NCBI RefSeq assembly: GCF_039503195.1
Contig: NZ_JBCJKP010000001.1
Coordinates: 3,162,001 to 3,226,000 of the forward strand
Length of the DNA stretch: 64,000 nucleotides
DNA from: Streptomyces mirabilis
GTDB lineage: Bacteria; Actinomycetota; Actinomycetes; Streptomycetales; Streptomycetaceae
Direction of reading: 5' to 3'
The notes beneath the pieces are model-generated. The model was not told the DNA's origin and did not search any database. It was given only the letters and a program-made list of their open reading frames with translations. Below, one piece after another: positions 18,254 to 26,335 of the stretch; positions within the stretch are counted from its first letter, which is position 1, and each line of letters begins with the position of its first letter. The position numbers were made by a program, and so were the translations under genes.

Positions 18254-19282
18254 TCAGCCGAAGAAGACCCCGACCTCCTCGTACAGCTTCGGGTCGACCG
18301 TCTTGAGCTTGGCCGTGGCGTCCGCGATCGGGACCCGGACGATGTCCGTGCCGCGCAGGGCGACCATCTTGCCGAAGTCTCCGTCGCGGACGGCCTCGAT
18401 GGCGTGCAGTCCGAAGCGGGTGGCGAGCCAGCGGTCGAAGGCGCTGGGGGTGCCGCCGCGCTGGATGTGCCCGAGGACCGTGGTGCGGGCCTCCTTGCCG
18501 GTGCGCTTCTCGATCTCCTTGGCCAGCCACTCGCCGACCCCGGAGAGGCGTACGTGGCCGAAGGAGTCGAGGGACTCGTCCTTCAGGACCATCTGGCCGT
18601 CCTTGGGCATCGCGCCCTCGGCGACGACCACGATCGGCGCGTACGAGGCCTTGAAGCGCGAGGTCACGTAGGCGCACACCTGGTCGACGTCGAAGCGCTG
18701 TTCGGGGATGAGGATGACGTTGGCGCCGCCGGCGAGGCCCGAGTGGATGGCGATCCAGCCCGCGTGACGGCCCATCACCTCGCAGACGAGGACGCGCATG
18801 TGCGACTCGGCGGTGGTGTGCAGGCGGTCGATCGCCTCGGTGGCGATGCCGACGGCGGTGTCGAACCCGAAGGTGTAGTCGGTGGCGGACAGGTCGTTGT
18901 CGATGGTCTTCGGTACGCCGACGACGGGCACGCCGTACTCGTCGGTGAGGCGCGCGGCGACGCCGAGCGTGTCCTCGCCGCCGATCGCGATGAGCGCCTC
19001 GACCTCCTGCTTGGCGAGGTTCTCCTTGATGCGGCGGATGCCGCTCTCCTGCTTGAGCGGGTTCGTCCGCGAGGAGCCGAGGATGGTGCCGCCGCGCGGC
19101 AGGATGCCGCGCACGGCGGGGATGTCCAGCCGGACGGTGTCGTTCTCGAGAGGTCCGCGCCAGCCGTCCCGGAAGCCGACGAAGTCGTATCCGTACTCCT
19201 GTACGCCCTTGCGGACGATGCCCCGGATGACGGCGTTGAGTCCGGGGCAGTCGCCGCCTCCGGTCAGTACTCCGACCCGCAT
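18254..19282 (-). CDS. pfkA: 6-phosphofructokinase
   Basis: 342 residues from the ATG at 19282 (MRVGVLTGGGDCPGLNAVI). It phosphorylates fructose 6-phosphate. The GGEDTLG segment replaces the GGDGS of E. coli PfkA, placing Asp at the phosphoryl-donor position, and PKTIDNDL carries Lys where ATP enzymes usually have Gly. Both residues are typical of pyrophosphate-dependent enzymes, yet the S. coelicolor enzymes of this group are reported as ATP-dependent. MGRHAGWIA and HIQRGGTPSAFDR are intact. Streptomyces normally has several pfkA paralogues. It lies downstream of macR, 167 bp away, on the same strand, with a dyad in the promoter region. Confidence 0.93.
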   Translation of the reverse strand: MRVGVLTGGGDCPGLNAVIRGIVRKGVQEYGYDFVGFRDGWRGPLENDTVRLDIPAVRGILPRGGTILGSSRTNPLKQESGIRRIKENLAKQEVEALIAIGGEDTLGVAARLTDEYGVPVVGVPKTIDNDLSATDYTFGFDTAVGIATEAIDRLHTTAESHMRVLVCEVMGRHAGWIAIHSGLAGGANVILIPEQRFDVDQVCAYVTSRFKASYAPIVVVAEGAMPKDGQMVLKDESLDSFGHVRLSGVGEWLAKEIEKRTGKEARTTVLGHIQRGGTPSAFDRWLATRFGLHAIEAVRDGDFGKMVALRGTDIVRVPIADATAKLKTVDPKLYEEVGVFFG

Positions 19283-19327
19283 GGAAAAGTCCCTTCGCCG
19301 CGATTGCCTGAGGGGACTCACGCTAAT

Positions 19328-19343
19328 AGTGATCCAGGTCACT
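19328..19343. promoter_or_regulatory. 16-bp dyad upstream of pfkA, DasR-box-like
   Basis: AGTGATCCAGGTCACT pairs at six of eight positions. Its reverse complement agrees with the dre-type consensus AGTGGTCTAGACCACT at 12 of 16 positions. It lies 45 nt upstream of the pfkA start. DasR control of glycolysis is plausible, but the match is weak. Confidence 0.35.
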
Positions 19344-19449
19344 TCGTCATGGGGCGGAGGGTCAATTCCGGTGAATTGTGCGGGTGTTGATCACTCGCCT
19401 TCACTCGATGGTGGGTCAACCAGGGTTTACGCCACCCACTCGTCAGGGT

Positions 19450-20142
19450 CTACGCCTCGTCGAGACCGCGCTCTATGGCATAGCGCACCAGCTCGACCCG
19501 GTTGTGGAGTTGGAGCTTGCCCAGGGTGTTCTGCACATGGTTCTGGACCGTGCGGTGGGAGATGACCAGGCGCTCGGCGATCTGCTTGTAGCTCAGGCCC
19601 TTGGCCACCAGGCGCAACACCTCGGTCTCGCGGTCGGTGAGCTGCGGGGCCTTGGGCTCGTCGGCGCCCGCGGCGGGGACGGGCTCGGAAGCCAGCCGGC
19701 GGTACTCGCCGAGGACCAGGCCCGCGAGGCCCGGCGTGAACACCGGGTCGCCGACGGCCGTACGGCGCACCGCGTCGATCAGCTCCTCCGTGGACGCCGA
19801 CTTCAGCAGATAGCCGGTGGCGCCGGACTTCACCGCCTCCAGGACGTCCGCGTGCTCGCCGCTGGCCGACAGGACGAGGACGCGCAGCGCCGGGTTGCTG
19901 CCGACCAGTTCCTTGCAGACCTGGACGCCGGGCTTGGCGGGCAGGTTCAGGTCGAGCACCAGGACGTCGGGCGCGGCGGCCCGGGCACGGCGCACCGCCT
20001 GCTCACCGTCGCTCGCGGTGGCGACCACGGCGAAACCGGACGCGTCCAGGTCGCGGGCGACCGCGTCGCGCCACATGGGGTGGTCGTCCACCACCATGAC
20101 CTTGATCGGCCCCTGCCTCACCACGTCGGTGACCTCCGTCAT
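19450..20142 (-). CDS. macR: NarL/LuxR-family response regulator, probable MacR orthologue
   Basis: 230 residues. The receiver domain (1-125) has VMVVDDHPMWRD, phosphoacceptor Asp64 in LVLDLNLP, and the conserved Lys in GYLLKSAS. The C-terminal LuxR helix-turn-helix is at ~165-225 (LTDRETEVLRLVAKGLSYK...ISHRTVQNHVQNTLGKLQLH). Its ATG overlaps the stop of the kinase gene by 4 nt. Context (plsC, kinase, regulator, pfkA) matches S. coelicolor SCO2120/SCO2121, described as MacRS, which controls morphogenic membrane-protein genes. The symbol rests on that recalled context and family. No MacR-type palindrome was found in its own promoter region. Confidence 0.85.
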   Translation of the reverse strand: MTEVTDVVRQGPIKVMVVDDHPMWRDAVARDLDASGFAVVATASDGEQAVRRARAAAPDVLVLDLNLPAKPGVQVCKELVGSNPALRVLVLSASGEHADVLEAVKSGATGYLLKSASTEELIDAVRRTAVGDPVFTPGLAGLVLGEYRRLASEPVPAAGADEPKAPQLTDRETEVLRLVAKGLSYKQIAERLVISHRTVQNHVQNTLGKLQLHNRVELVRYAIERGLDEA

Positions 20143-21374
20143 CGCTGCTCCGCCTTCCCCCGTGAAACCCTGGAAACCTTCGGTACCTTCAGCTCGACCT
20201 CCGTGCCCTGGCCGGGCACCGAGATCAGTTCGGCCGCGCCGCCGAGGTCGCGCAGCCGGCCCCTGATCGACAGGGCCACACCGAGCCGCCCCTCCCCCTC
20301 GGCCTGGGCGAGCCGCCCCGCCGGGATGCCCGGGCCCTCGTCGCGTACGGTCACGATCACCTCGTGCGGCTCGTCCTCGACGAGGATCCAGGCCCGGGCG
20401 TCCTCTCCGACGTGCCCCCGGACATTGTCCAGCGCGGCACCGACAGCGGCGGCCAACTCCCGGGCCGCGGCCGGGGGCAGAGGAACCGGGGCGCCCGGCT
20501 CCGAGAAGGTCACGCGCGCGCTCGCGTACGGGGCGAGCAGCGTGCGCAGGTCGACAGGGCCCCGGGGGTCCCGGTCCTCGTCCGGTTCCTCGACGGCCCG
20601 TACGACCGCGCCGAGCGCGGCGTCCTCGGACACCCGCGAGACGGGCACCAGGCCGCCCGAGACCAGGCTGCGCAGCGCGACCTCCTGCTCGCCGGCCATC
20701 CGGCCCAGCTCCGCGGCCTCGCCGCCGAGCGCGGAGGCCCGTCGCTGCACCATGGCGAGGACCTGCAGGACGCCGTCGTGGATGTCACGGGCGAGACGCT
20801 CGCGCTCGCGGGTCGCGGCCTCGATCTCCAGTGCGCGGGCGAGGGTGAGCTCGGAGGCGCGGGCGACCTCGACGACGTATCCGATGGCGATGGAGGCGAC
20901 CCAGACGAGGATCACGTTGTGGACCGTGTCGCGGGTGGGGGCACCGCGCTCGACGAGGTTGGCGGCCGCCACGAGCGTCGAGGCGAAGGCCGCCCAGCGC
21001 CAGCCGCCCTTGATGGCGAAGGCCAGGACGGAGCCCGCGGTCCATATCGACGGAAGTGTGGGGCCGCCGGTCACCACGCGGTGGTGGGTGTCCGCGACGG
21101 GCGTGAGCATGATGCCGGTGAGCGCGACGGTCAGGTCGACGGCGAGGAAGCGCTTGGTGCAGCTCGCCGCGTTCGCCACCCTGGGCAGAGTGGCGAGCGT
21201 CCAGACGAACAGGACCGCGTAGTACCCGATGGCCACCCAGGGATGGGCGAACTTGCGGAACGCGGTGGCGAAGAGCCCGATCGCGTACAGCATCGTCAGC
21301 ACGCGGTAGGCGGTGAGCGCACGCCACAGCGGCTGCTCGACCGACATCCTCATGACTCTCTCGCGCTTGGCCAT
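20139..21374 (-). CDS. macS: Sensor histidine kinase (HisKA_3 type), probable MacS orthologue
   Basis: 411 residues from the ATG at 21374, behind GGGGGTGGGGGA; the open frame further upstream is Arg/Pro-rich and looks non-coding. Five to six hydrophobic segments fill residues ~20-165 with no extracellular sensor domain. The dimerisation helix carries the phosphoacceptor His199 in RLARDIHDGVLQ. The ATPase domain has AALDNVRGHV, VRDEGPGIP and GRLGVALSIRGR. It is translationally coupled to the regulator. It follows plsC by 34 bp, so lipid synthesis and this sensor may share a transcript. Confidence 0.85.
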   Translation of the reverse strand: MAKRERVMRMSVEQPLWRALTAYRVLTMLYAIGLFATAFRKFAHPWVAIGYYAVLFVWTLATLPRVANAASCTKRFLAVDLTVALTGIMLTPVADTHHRVVTGGPTLPSIWTAGSVLAFAIKGGWRWAAFASTLVAAANLVERGAPTRDTVHNVILVWVASIAIGYVVEVARASELTLARALEIEAATRERERLARDIHDGVLQVLAMVQRRASALGGEAAELGRMAGEQEVALRSLVSGGLVPVSRVSEDAALGAVVRAVEEPDEDRDPRGPVDLRTLLAPYASARVTFSEPGAPVPLPPAAARELAAAVGAALDNVRGHVGEDARAWILVEDEPHEVIVTVRDEGPGIPAGRLAQAEGEGRLGVALSIRGRLRDLGGAAELISVPGQGTEVELKVPKVSRVSRGKAEQR

Positions 21375-21408
21375 GTCCCCCACCCCCACCGTCCCCCGAC
21401 GCAAGCGT

Positions 21409-22194
21409 CTAGGTGCCGGCCCGTCCTTCTTCGGTTTCGGCTTCGGCCGCCTTCGCGGCCTCCTTCTGCGCCTGTTCGGCATCCTTGAGCGCCTGCTTCT
21501 CGGCCTTCGCCGCGTCCGCGATCTGCCGCTTGGCGGCCGTCGCGTAGATGTCGACGTACTCCTGGCCGGAGAGCTTCATGATCTCGTACATGACCTCGTC
21601 GGTCACCGCGCGCAGCACGAAGCGGTCGTGCTCCATGCCGTTGTAGCGGCTGAAGTCGAGCGGCTTGCCGATGCGGATGCCCGGGCGCATCAGCTTGGGC
21701 ATCACCTTGCCCGGCGGCTGGATCTTCTCGGTGTCGATCATGGCGACCGGGATGACCGGGGCGCCGGTGGCGAGCGCCACGCGCGCGAGGCCGCCCGGCT
21801 TGCCGCGGTACAGCCGCCCGTCGGGCGAGCGCGTGCCCTCCGGGTAGATGCCGAACAGCTCACCGCGCTCGATGACGTCGATGCCGCTCTTGACCGCCGC
21901 CTCGCCCGCGCCGCGTGCCCCTGAGCGGTCCACCGGGAGCTGGCCGACGCCCTTGAAGAAGGCGGCGGTCATCCGGCCCTTGACGCCGGGCGTCGTGAAG
22001 TACTCGGCCTTCGCGATGAAGGTCACCTTGCGGTCGAGGACCGCGGGCAGGAAGAACGAGTCCGAGAACGAGAGATGATTGCTGGCCAGGATGGCGGGGC
22101 CCTCGGCGGGAATGTTCTCGAGGCCTTCCACCCAGGGTCTGAAGGCAAGCTTCAGCGGCCCTCCGATGGAAAACTTCATGGCGCCGTAGATCAA
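21409..22194 (-). CDS. 1-acyl-sn-glycerol-3-phosphate acyltransferase family protein (PlsC)
   Basis: 261 residues from a TTG at 22194, chosen because a perfect AGGAGG lies 7 nt upstream; the ATG five codons in has no such site. The acyltransferase motifs are NHLSFSD (His40, Asp45), FIAKAEYF, and IYPEGTRSPDGRLYRGKPG, with VPVAMID as the fourth block. It should acylate lysophosphatidate or a related glycolipid at the membrane. The last ~45 residues are a charged Ala/Lys/Glu helix. The M. tuberculosis counterpart in the same gene order is Rv2182c. It is divergent from the hydrolase gene. Confidence 0.9.
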   Translation of the reverse strand: MIYGAMKFSIGGPLKLAFRPWVEGLENIPAEGPAILASNHLSFSDSFFLPAVLDRKVTFIAKAEYFTTPGVKGRMTAAFFKGVGQLPVDRSGARGAGEAAVKSGIDVIERGELFGIYPEGTRSPDGRLYRGKPGGLARVALATGAPVIPVAMIDTEKIQPPGKVMPKLMRPGIRIGKPLDFSRYNGMEHDRFVLRAVTDEVMYEIMKLSGQEYVDIYATAAKRQIADAAKAEKQALKDAEQAQKEAAKAAEAETEEGRAGT

Positions 22195-22333
22195 CCGAAT
22201 GCCTCCTGTGTCGTCGGTCAGACCTTATCCCGGAGCACTGTCAAAGGCCTCGACGACCCTGGTCGGTGTCAGTGCCGTCGCGTACGGTGAAGTACGCCTC
22301 GCATTCCGCCCGTCTGATGAACAGGAGACCGAA

Positions 22334-23143
22334 GTGCCGGTCCTTCCTGGAGCCGAGCCGTTCCGCCACGAGGGCGGAGAGGTCGGTGTCCTTCTCTGTC
22401 ACGGCTTCACCGGTTCCCCGCAGTCGCTGCGCCCCTGGGCGGAGTATCTCGCCGAGCGCGGTCTGACCGTCGCGCTGCCCCTGCTGCCCGGGCACGGCAC
22501 GCGCTGGGAGGACATGCAGCTCACGGGCTGGCAGGACTGGTACGCGGAGGTGGACCGCGAGCTGCGTGGCCTGCGGGAGCGCTGCGCCCAGGTGTTCGTC
22601 TTCGGCCTGTCCATGGGCGCCGCGCTGGCCCTGCGGCTCGCCGCGAAGCACGGGGACGAGGTGAGCGGCATCGTCGTCGTCAATCCGGCGAACAAGGTGC
22701 ACGGGGCGGCGGCCCACGCCCTCCCGGTGCTCCGCCACCTCGTCCGGACGGTGAGCGGCATCACCAGCGACATCGCCAAGGAAGGCGTCGCGGAGGTGGG
22801 ATACGACCGGGTGCCCCTGCACGCCGCCCACTCCATGCGGAACTTCTACCGGATGGTCGACGGGGAACTGCCCCAGGTCACCCAGCCGATGCTGCTGCTG
22901 CACAGCCCTCAGGACCATGTGGTGCCGCCCGTCGACTCGGCCCGGATCCTGAGCCGGGTGTCGTCCACCGACGTGACGGAGATCCTGCTGGAACAGAGCT
23001 ACCACGTGGCGACGTTGGACCATGACGCGGACCGGATCTTCGAGGAGAGCTACGCGTTCATCGCCCGGCTCGCGCCCAGTGTCGGCAAGCGGTCCGACAC
23101 GGGCCAGGCGGGTCAGCAGGAAGGGACGGCCACTGGTGGCTGA
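22334..23143 (+). CDS. Alpha/beta hydrolase, carboxylesterase/monoacylglycerol-lipase type
   Basis: 269 residues from the GTG at 22334, 6 nt after AGGAG. The oxyanion segment LLCHGFTGSP, nucleophile elbow GLSMG (Ser93), the Asp in HSPQDHVVPP and His in SYHVATLDHD give a complete catalytic triad. The fold and motif spacing resemble Est30/bacterial monoacylglycerol lipases, cytoplasmic enzymes with a small cap. No signal peptide is present. Its stop overlaps the next gene by 8 nt (GTGGCTGA), and it is divergent from plsC, so lipid turnover is a reasonable guess. Confidence 0.88.
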   Translation: MPVLPGAEPFRHEGGEVGVLLCHGFTGSPQSLRPWAEYLAERGLTVALPLLPGHGTRWEDMQLTGWQDWYAEVDRELRGLRERCAQVFVFGLSMGAALALRLAAKHGDEVSGIVVVNPANKVHGAAAHALPVLRHLVRTVSGITSDIAKEGVAEVGYDRVPLHAAHSMRNFYRMVDGELPQVTQPMLLLHSPQDHVVPPVDSARILSRVSSTDVTEILLEQSYHVATLDHDADRIFEESYAFIARLAPSVGKRSDTGQAGQQEGTATGG

Positions 23144-23821
23144 GCACGACGCGGAGCGCGGCGAGCCCGACGAGAAGGGCGTACCCGTCGGCGAGCCTCT
23201 CGGTGACGGGCAGGGGGTGCCGTTCGACGAGGACGCCGCGTGGCAGGCGATCGTGGCGGGGTACGGCGAGGAACCGCCGGACCCGCCCGGCGCGAAGCCG
23301 TTCAAGTCGATCGAGCACCTGGCGCTCCTCGACCCGGTGACGAACGACGCCCCGGGCGGCGGGGACGCACCCGAGAGGCCCGAGAAGGGCAAGAAGAACG
23401 GGACCGGCGGGACCGTCGGGACGAGCGAGAAGGACGGGACCGGCGACGAGACCGGGAAGCCGCCCGTTGCGGCGAAGCCCCTCGGCGGCTCCGTCTCCTT
23501 CGCGCCGGGCGTCGGCGGTCCGCGCGACTACCAGGCGCCCGAGCCCTCCGAGGACGACTTCGACGGGGACGACGAGGGCCACTTCGTCCCCCGGAGCCGC
23601 CTCCGCTGCCCACCGCGGACACCACGGCCAAGTTCGCCTGGCTCGCCGTCGTCGGTGGCCCGATCGTGCTCCTGCTGGCCGTCCTGCTCGGCTGGGACAT
23701 GACGTGGTGGCTCGCCACGGTCGGCATCGGCGGCTTCCTGGGCGGCTTCGCCACCCTCGTGGCGCGCATGAAGCCCGACGACGAGGACGAGGACGATCCC
23801 GGGCGGGGCGCGGTGGTCTGA
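23136..23821 (+). pseudogene. Conserved membrane protein, apparent single-base frameshift
   Basis: From the GTG at 23136 the frame encodes an acidic, Gly/Asp/Glu-rich segment (IVAGYGEEPPDPPGAKPFKS, SIEHLALLDPV, SVSFAPGVGGPRDY) to about residue 151 (GHFVP). The frame then becomes Arg/Ser-rich noise and stops at 23702. In another frame the expected continuation PPEPPPLPTADTTAKFAWLA, two membrane helices (VVGGPIVLLLAVLLGWDM and WWLATVGIGGFLGGFATLV) and an acidic tail run to 23821. One extra C in the five-C run 23588-23592 restores a ~228-residue protein. Function unknown. Translation is coupled to the upstream hydrolase. Confidence 0.85.
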
Positions 23822-23830
23822 CGCGGCCGG

Positions 23831-24583
23831 TTACGCGGCGGGCACTCTGAGGGCGGCCAGTACGGGCAGATGGTCCGTGGCCGCCCTCAGGTCTGTCTCC
23901 GTGACCCCGGGGTGGCCGTACGGGACCCCGCAGCCGAGGACCTCGATGCCGCGGGTGGCGAAGATCGCGTCGATGCGCTGGTGGGGGTCGGTGGGCGTCG
24001 AGGTGTACTCCGTGCCCCAGGGGGCGGTGGCCCAGCAGTCCTGGAGGCCGGCGGCGAGGCGGGTGAAGGTGGGGCCGTCGGGGCGTTCGTTCAGGTCGCC
24101 GCCGGCGAGGGCGTGCGGGGTGCCGAGGGCTGCGAGGCGGTCGAGGAGCAGGCCGCTCTGCGTGTACCGCTCGTCCTTCTGGAGCGAGAGGTGGCAACTC
24201 ACCACGCCGAGCCGGGCGGCGCCGAAGCGGACGACGGCGGTGGCGAGGCCGCGGCGGTGCAGGCCGGGGGTGAGGGGCAGCAGGACGTCCTCGGTGCGTT
24301 CGACGGTGGCCCGCATCGAGCAGAGGAGCGCGGGGCCCGCGGCGGTCGCGCCGCCGGACAGGATCGTCTGGCCGGACGCGGCCGCGAGCCGGGCCAGCTT
24401 CTTGCGCCAGCGGAAGAAGCGGGGGGCTTCCTGGACGAGGACCAGGTCGGGGGCGCAGGCGTGGATGACGCGGGCGAGGGCGGTGGTGTCGTCACGCATC
24501 GAGCGGATGTTGTAGCTGAGGACGCGGATGACGGCGGAGCCGTCGGGTTCGGTGTGGGAGCCGGGCAGCGGGGTCGTCGCCAT
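23831..24583 (-). CDS. Endonuclease/exonuclease/phosphatase-family protein
   Basis: About 250 residues from the ATG at 24583 (MATTPLPG); the frame is open to 24688 without a better start and no Shine-Dalgarno sequence is clear. The family motifs are present: LSYNIRSMRDD (Asn), LVLVQEAP (Glu), LGVVSCHLSL (His), LAGGDLNERPDG (Asp, Asn), RIDAIFATRG (Asp), and TDHLPVLAAL (Asp, His). It is a DNase-I-like fold hydrolysing phosphodiesters or phosphomonoesters; the substrate cannot be told from sequence. No signal peptide is apparent. It is convergent with the frameshifted membrane-protein gene, 9 bp apart. Confidence 0.85.
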   Translation of the reverse strand: MATTPLPGSHTEPDGSAVIRVLSYNIRSMRDDTTALARVIHACAPDLVLVQEAPRFFRWRKKLARLAAASGQTILSGGATAAGPALLCSMRATVERTEDVLLPLTPGLHRRGLATAVVRFGAARLGVVSCHLSLQKDERYTQSGLLLDRLAALGTPHALAGGDLNERPDGPTFTRLAAGLQDCWATAPWGTEYTSTPTDPHQRIDAIFATRGIEVLGCGVPYGHPGVTETDLRAATDHLPVLAALRVPAA

Positions 24584-24650
24584 TGGATCAACATACGTGG
24601 ATGCGCTGCTCGACGGCGCCGGAACGCCGCGGTGGTTCGTTGGCTGCGGG

Positions 24651-24710
24651 GTGGTGGGGGCTGGGCGCGCCGCGCGGCGGAGCCGCATGATGTCACAGCC
24701 CCGCGCCCCT
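24651..24710. repeat. Dispersed Streptomyces intergenic repeat, copy A (diverged)
   Basis: A GTGGTGGGGGCTGG ... CACAGCCCCGCGCCCCT segment shares its ends with copies at 27621-27675, 46012-46066, 52133-52165 and 56940-56990, but its centre is replaced by other GC-rich sequence. It lies between glkA and the phosphatase-family gene; the rest of that 220-bp gap shows nothing definite. Confidence 0.55.
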
Positions 24711-24803
24711 GAGCCCCCGCCGAAAGGGGCACGGTACGACCTCGCCCGCCGTACCCCTGAAGGGCGCGGCGGGCGAGGTGTGCGTACTGCGTGATCAAGT
24801 CGG

Positions 24804-25757
24804 TTACATGATCGGGTCGGGTTCCCGGGCCAGGTCCGCCGCGCCCACGAGGCCGGCTTCGTTGCCGAGCTGGGCGGCGATCACCTCGGCCACCGGACGC
24901 CAGTTGCCGCCCACGAGCCAGCGCTTGTACGACTTGCGGATGGGGTCGAGGACCAGCTCGCCCTCGTCCGAGAGGCCGCCGCCGACGATGAAGGCGGAGG
25001 GGTCGAAGAGCGAGGCCAGGTCGGCGAGGCCGGCGCCGGCCCAGCGGGCCAGCTCGCGGTAGGAGTCCACCGCCACCGGGTCGCCCTGGCGTGCGGCCAC
25101 CGAGATGTGCTTGCCCTCGATGCCGTCGGGGGTGCCGTTGCCCAGCGCGAGCAGGATCTCCGCGTTCTCGGGGGTGGCGTTGGCCCGCTGCTTGGCGTAG
25201 CGGACGAGGGCGCGCCCGGAGGCGTACTGCTCCCAGCAGCCCTGCGAGCCGCAGCCGCACAGCAGACCGTCCGGCACCATGCGGATGTGGCCGAACTCGG
25301 CGGCCACACCGAAGTGCCCGCGGCGCAGCTTGTTGCCGATGATGATGCCGCCGCCCAGGCCCGTGCCCAGGGTGATGCAGATGACGTTCCGGTGGCCCTT
25401 GCCCGCGCCGAACTTGTACTCGCCCCACGCCGCCGCGTTCGCGTCGTTCTCGACGACGACGGGCAGCCCCACGCGCGCCTCGACCTCGGCCTTGAGCGGC
25501 TCCTGCCGCCAGTCGATGTTGGGCGCGAAGTACACGGTCGAGCGCTGGCGGTTCACGTATCCGGCGGCACCGATGCCCACGCCGACGATGTCGTGACCTG
25601 CGCGCGCGCCCTCCACCGCGGCGGCGATGGCGTCCACAATGGCCTGCGGCGTGGTGGGGGTCGGCACCTTGTGCGTCGAGAGGATGTTGCCTTCCTCGTC
25701 GACCACACCGGCCGCGATCTTCGTGCCGCCGATATCGACGCCGATGGTGAGTCCCAT
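24804..25757 (-). CDS. glkA: Glucokinase, ROK family
   Basis: 317 residues from an ATG with GAGGG upstream. It phosphorylates glucose with ATP and is the key kinase for carbon catabolite repression in Streptomyces. The ATP phosphate loop IGVDIGGTKIAAGVVDEEG is at the N-terminus. Catalytic Asp lies in VVENDANAAAWGE. LGTGLGGGIIIG and the ROK zinc motif (His in GHFGVAAEFGHI with CGCGSQGCWEQ) are complete. It follows the SCO2127-like gene by 54 bp on the same strand, the known glucose-control pairing in S. coelicolor. Confidence 0.96.
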   Translation of the reverse strand: MGLTIGVDIGGTKIAAGVVDEEGNILSTHKVPTPTTPQAIVDAIAAAVEGARAGHDIVGVGIGAAGYVNRQRSTVYFAPNIDWRQEPLKAEVEARVGLPVVVENDANAAAWGEYKFGAGKGHRNVICITLGTGLGGGIIIGNKLRRGHFGVAAEFGHIRMVPDGLLCGCGSQGCWEQYASGRALVRYAKQRANATPENAEILLALGNGTPDGIEGKHISVAARQGDPVAVDSYRELARWAGAGLADLASLFDPSAFIVGGGLSDEGELVLDPIRKSYKRWLVGGNWRPVAEVIAAQLGNEAGLVGAADLAREPDPIM

Positions 25758-25811
25758 GAATCCCTCAGTTTCGGTCGAGCCCCGCTACGGCCAACCGTAC
25801 CCGAGCAGCCT

Positions 25812-26278
25812 TTAGTCCAAGTCAATCCGCTCCCCGGACCGGTCCCCTCGTCGCGGGGGCCATGCTCCCGGGTGGTCCAGCGTCGTTCCTGGGCCTCGAC
25901 GGCCGAGCGGTAGGCGGCGAGCAGCTCGTTGCCCGCGGCCGCGAGGTGATCGAAAACATCGGGGTTGCGCTCTATGACCGGCTCGACGGCGGCCTTGGCC
26001 TGCTGTACGACCTGGTTGACCATCTGCTGGGCGGTGCCGGAGGCGACCATGCCGAAGAGCGGCGAGTTCAGTCCGGACAGCTTGTCGGCGACCGTGTCGA
26101 CCAGCTTGCGCAGTTCCTCTGCGGCCGAGCCGGGCGGCGGACCGTACTGGGCGCGGCGGCGGGCCTTCTCCGCCGCGAGGTCCTCGGCGCAGGCCTTCGC
26201 CCAGGCGTCGGCGTCGCTCGCGCGCGCTTCGTCGCTCGCCTCCTGAGCGGCGTCGGACGTGGGGCGCTCTTCGCTCAT
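25812..26278 (-). pseudogene. DUF5304/SCO2127-like protein, apparent frameshift near the 3' end
   Basis: MSEERPTSDAAQEASDEARA starts an acidic, Ala-rich protein with ARRRAQYGPPPGSAAEELRK, LSGLNSPLFGMVASGTAQQ and VVQQAKAAVEPVIERNPDVF. After about residue 145 the frame fails to stop and would run 200 bp into glkA. In another frame GERIDLD and a TAA at 25812 give the expected ending. One extra G in the minus-strand four-G run (25832-25835) yields ~155 residues ending GPGERIDLD. The orthologue SCO2127 is linked in the literature with glkA and glucose sensitivity. No catalytic motif is visible. Confidence 0.85.
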
Positions 26279-26335
26279 GGCGGACTCCTGCCTGTGGTTC
26301 TTCCTTTCGACGGTACCCGAACGGGGGTACGCCGT

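Noticed and set aside
19283..19449. MacR-type TGAGTAC palindrome for autoregulation
   Set aside because: No such palindrome found in the spacer.
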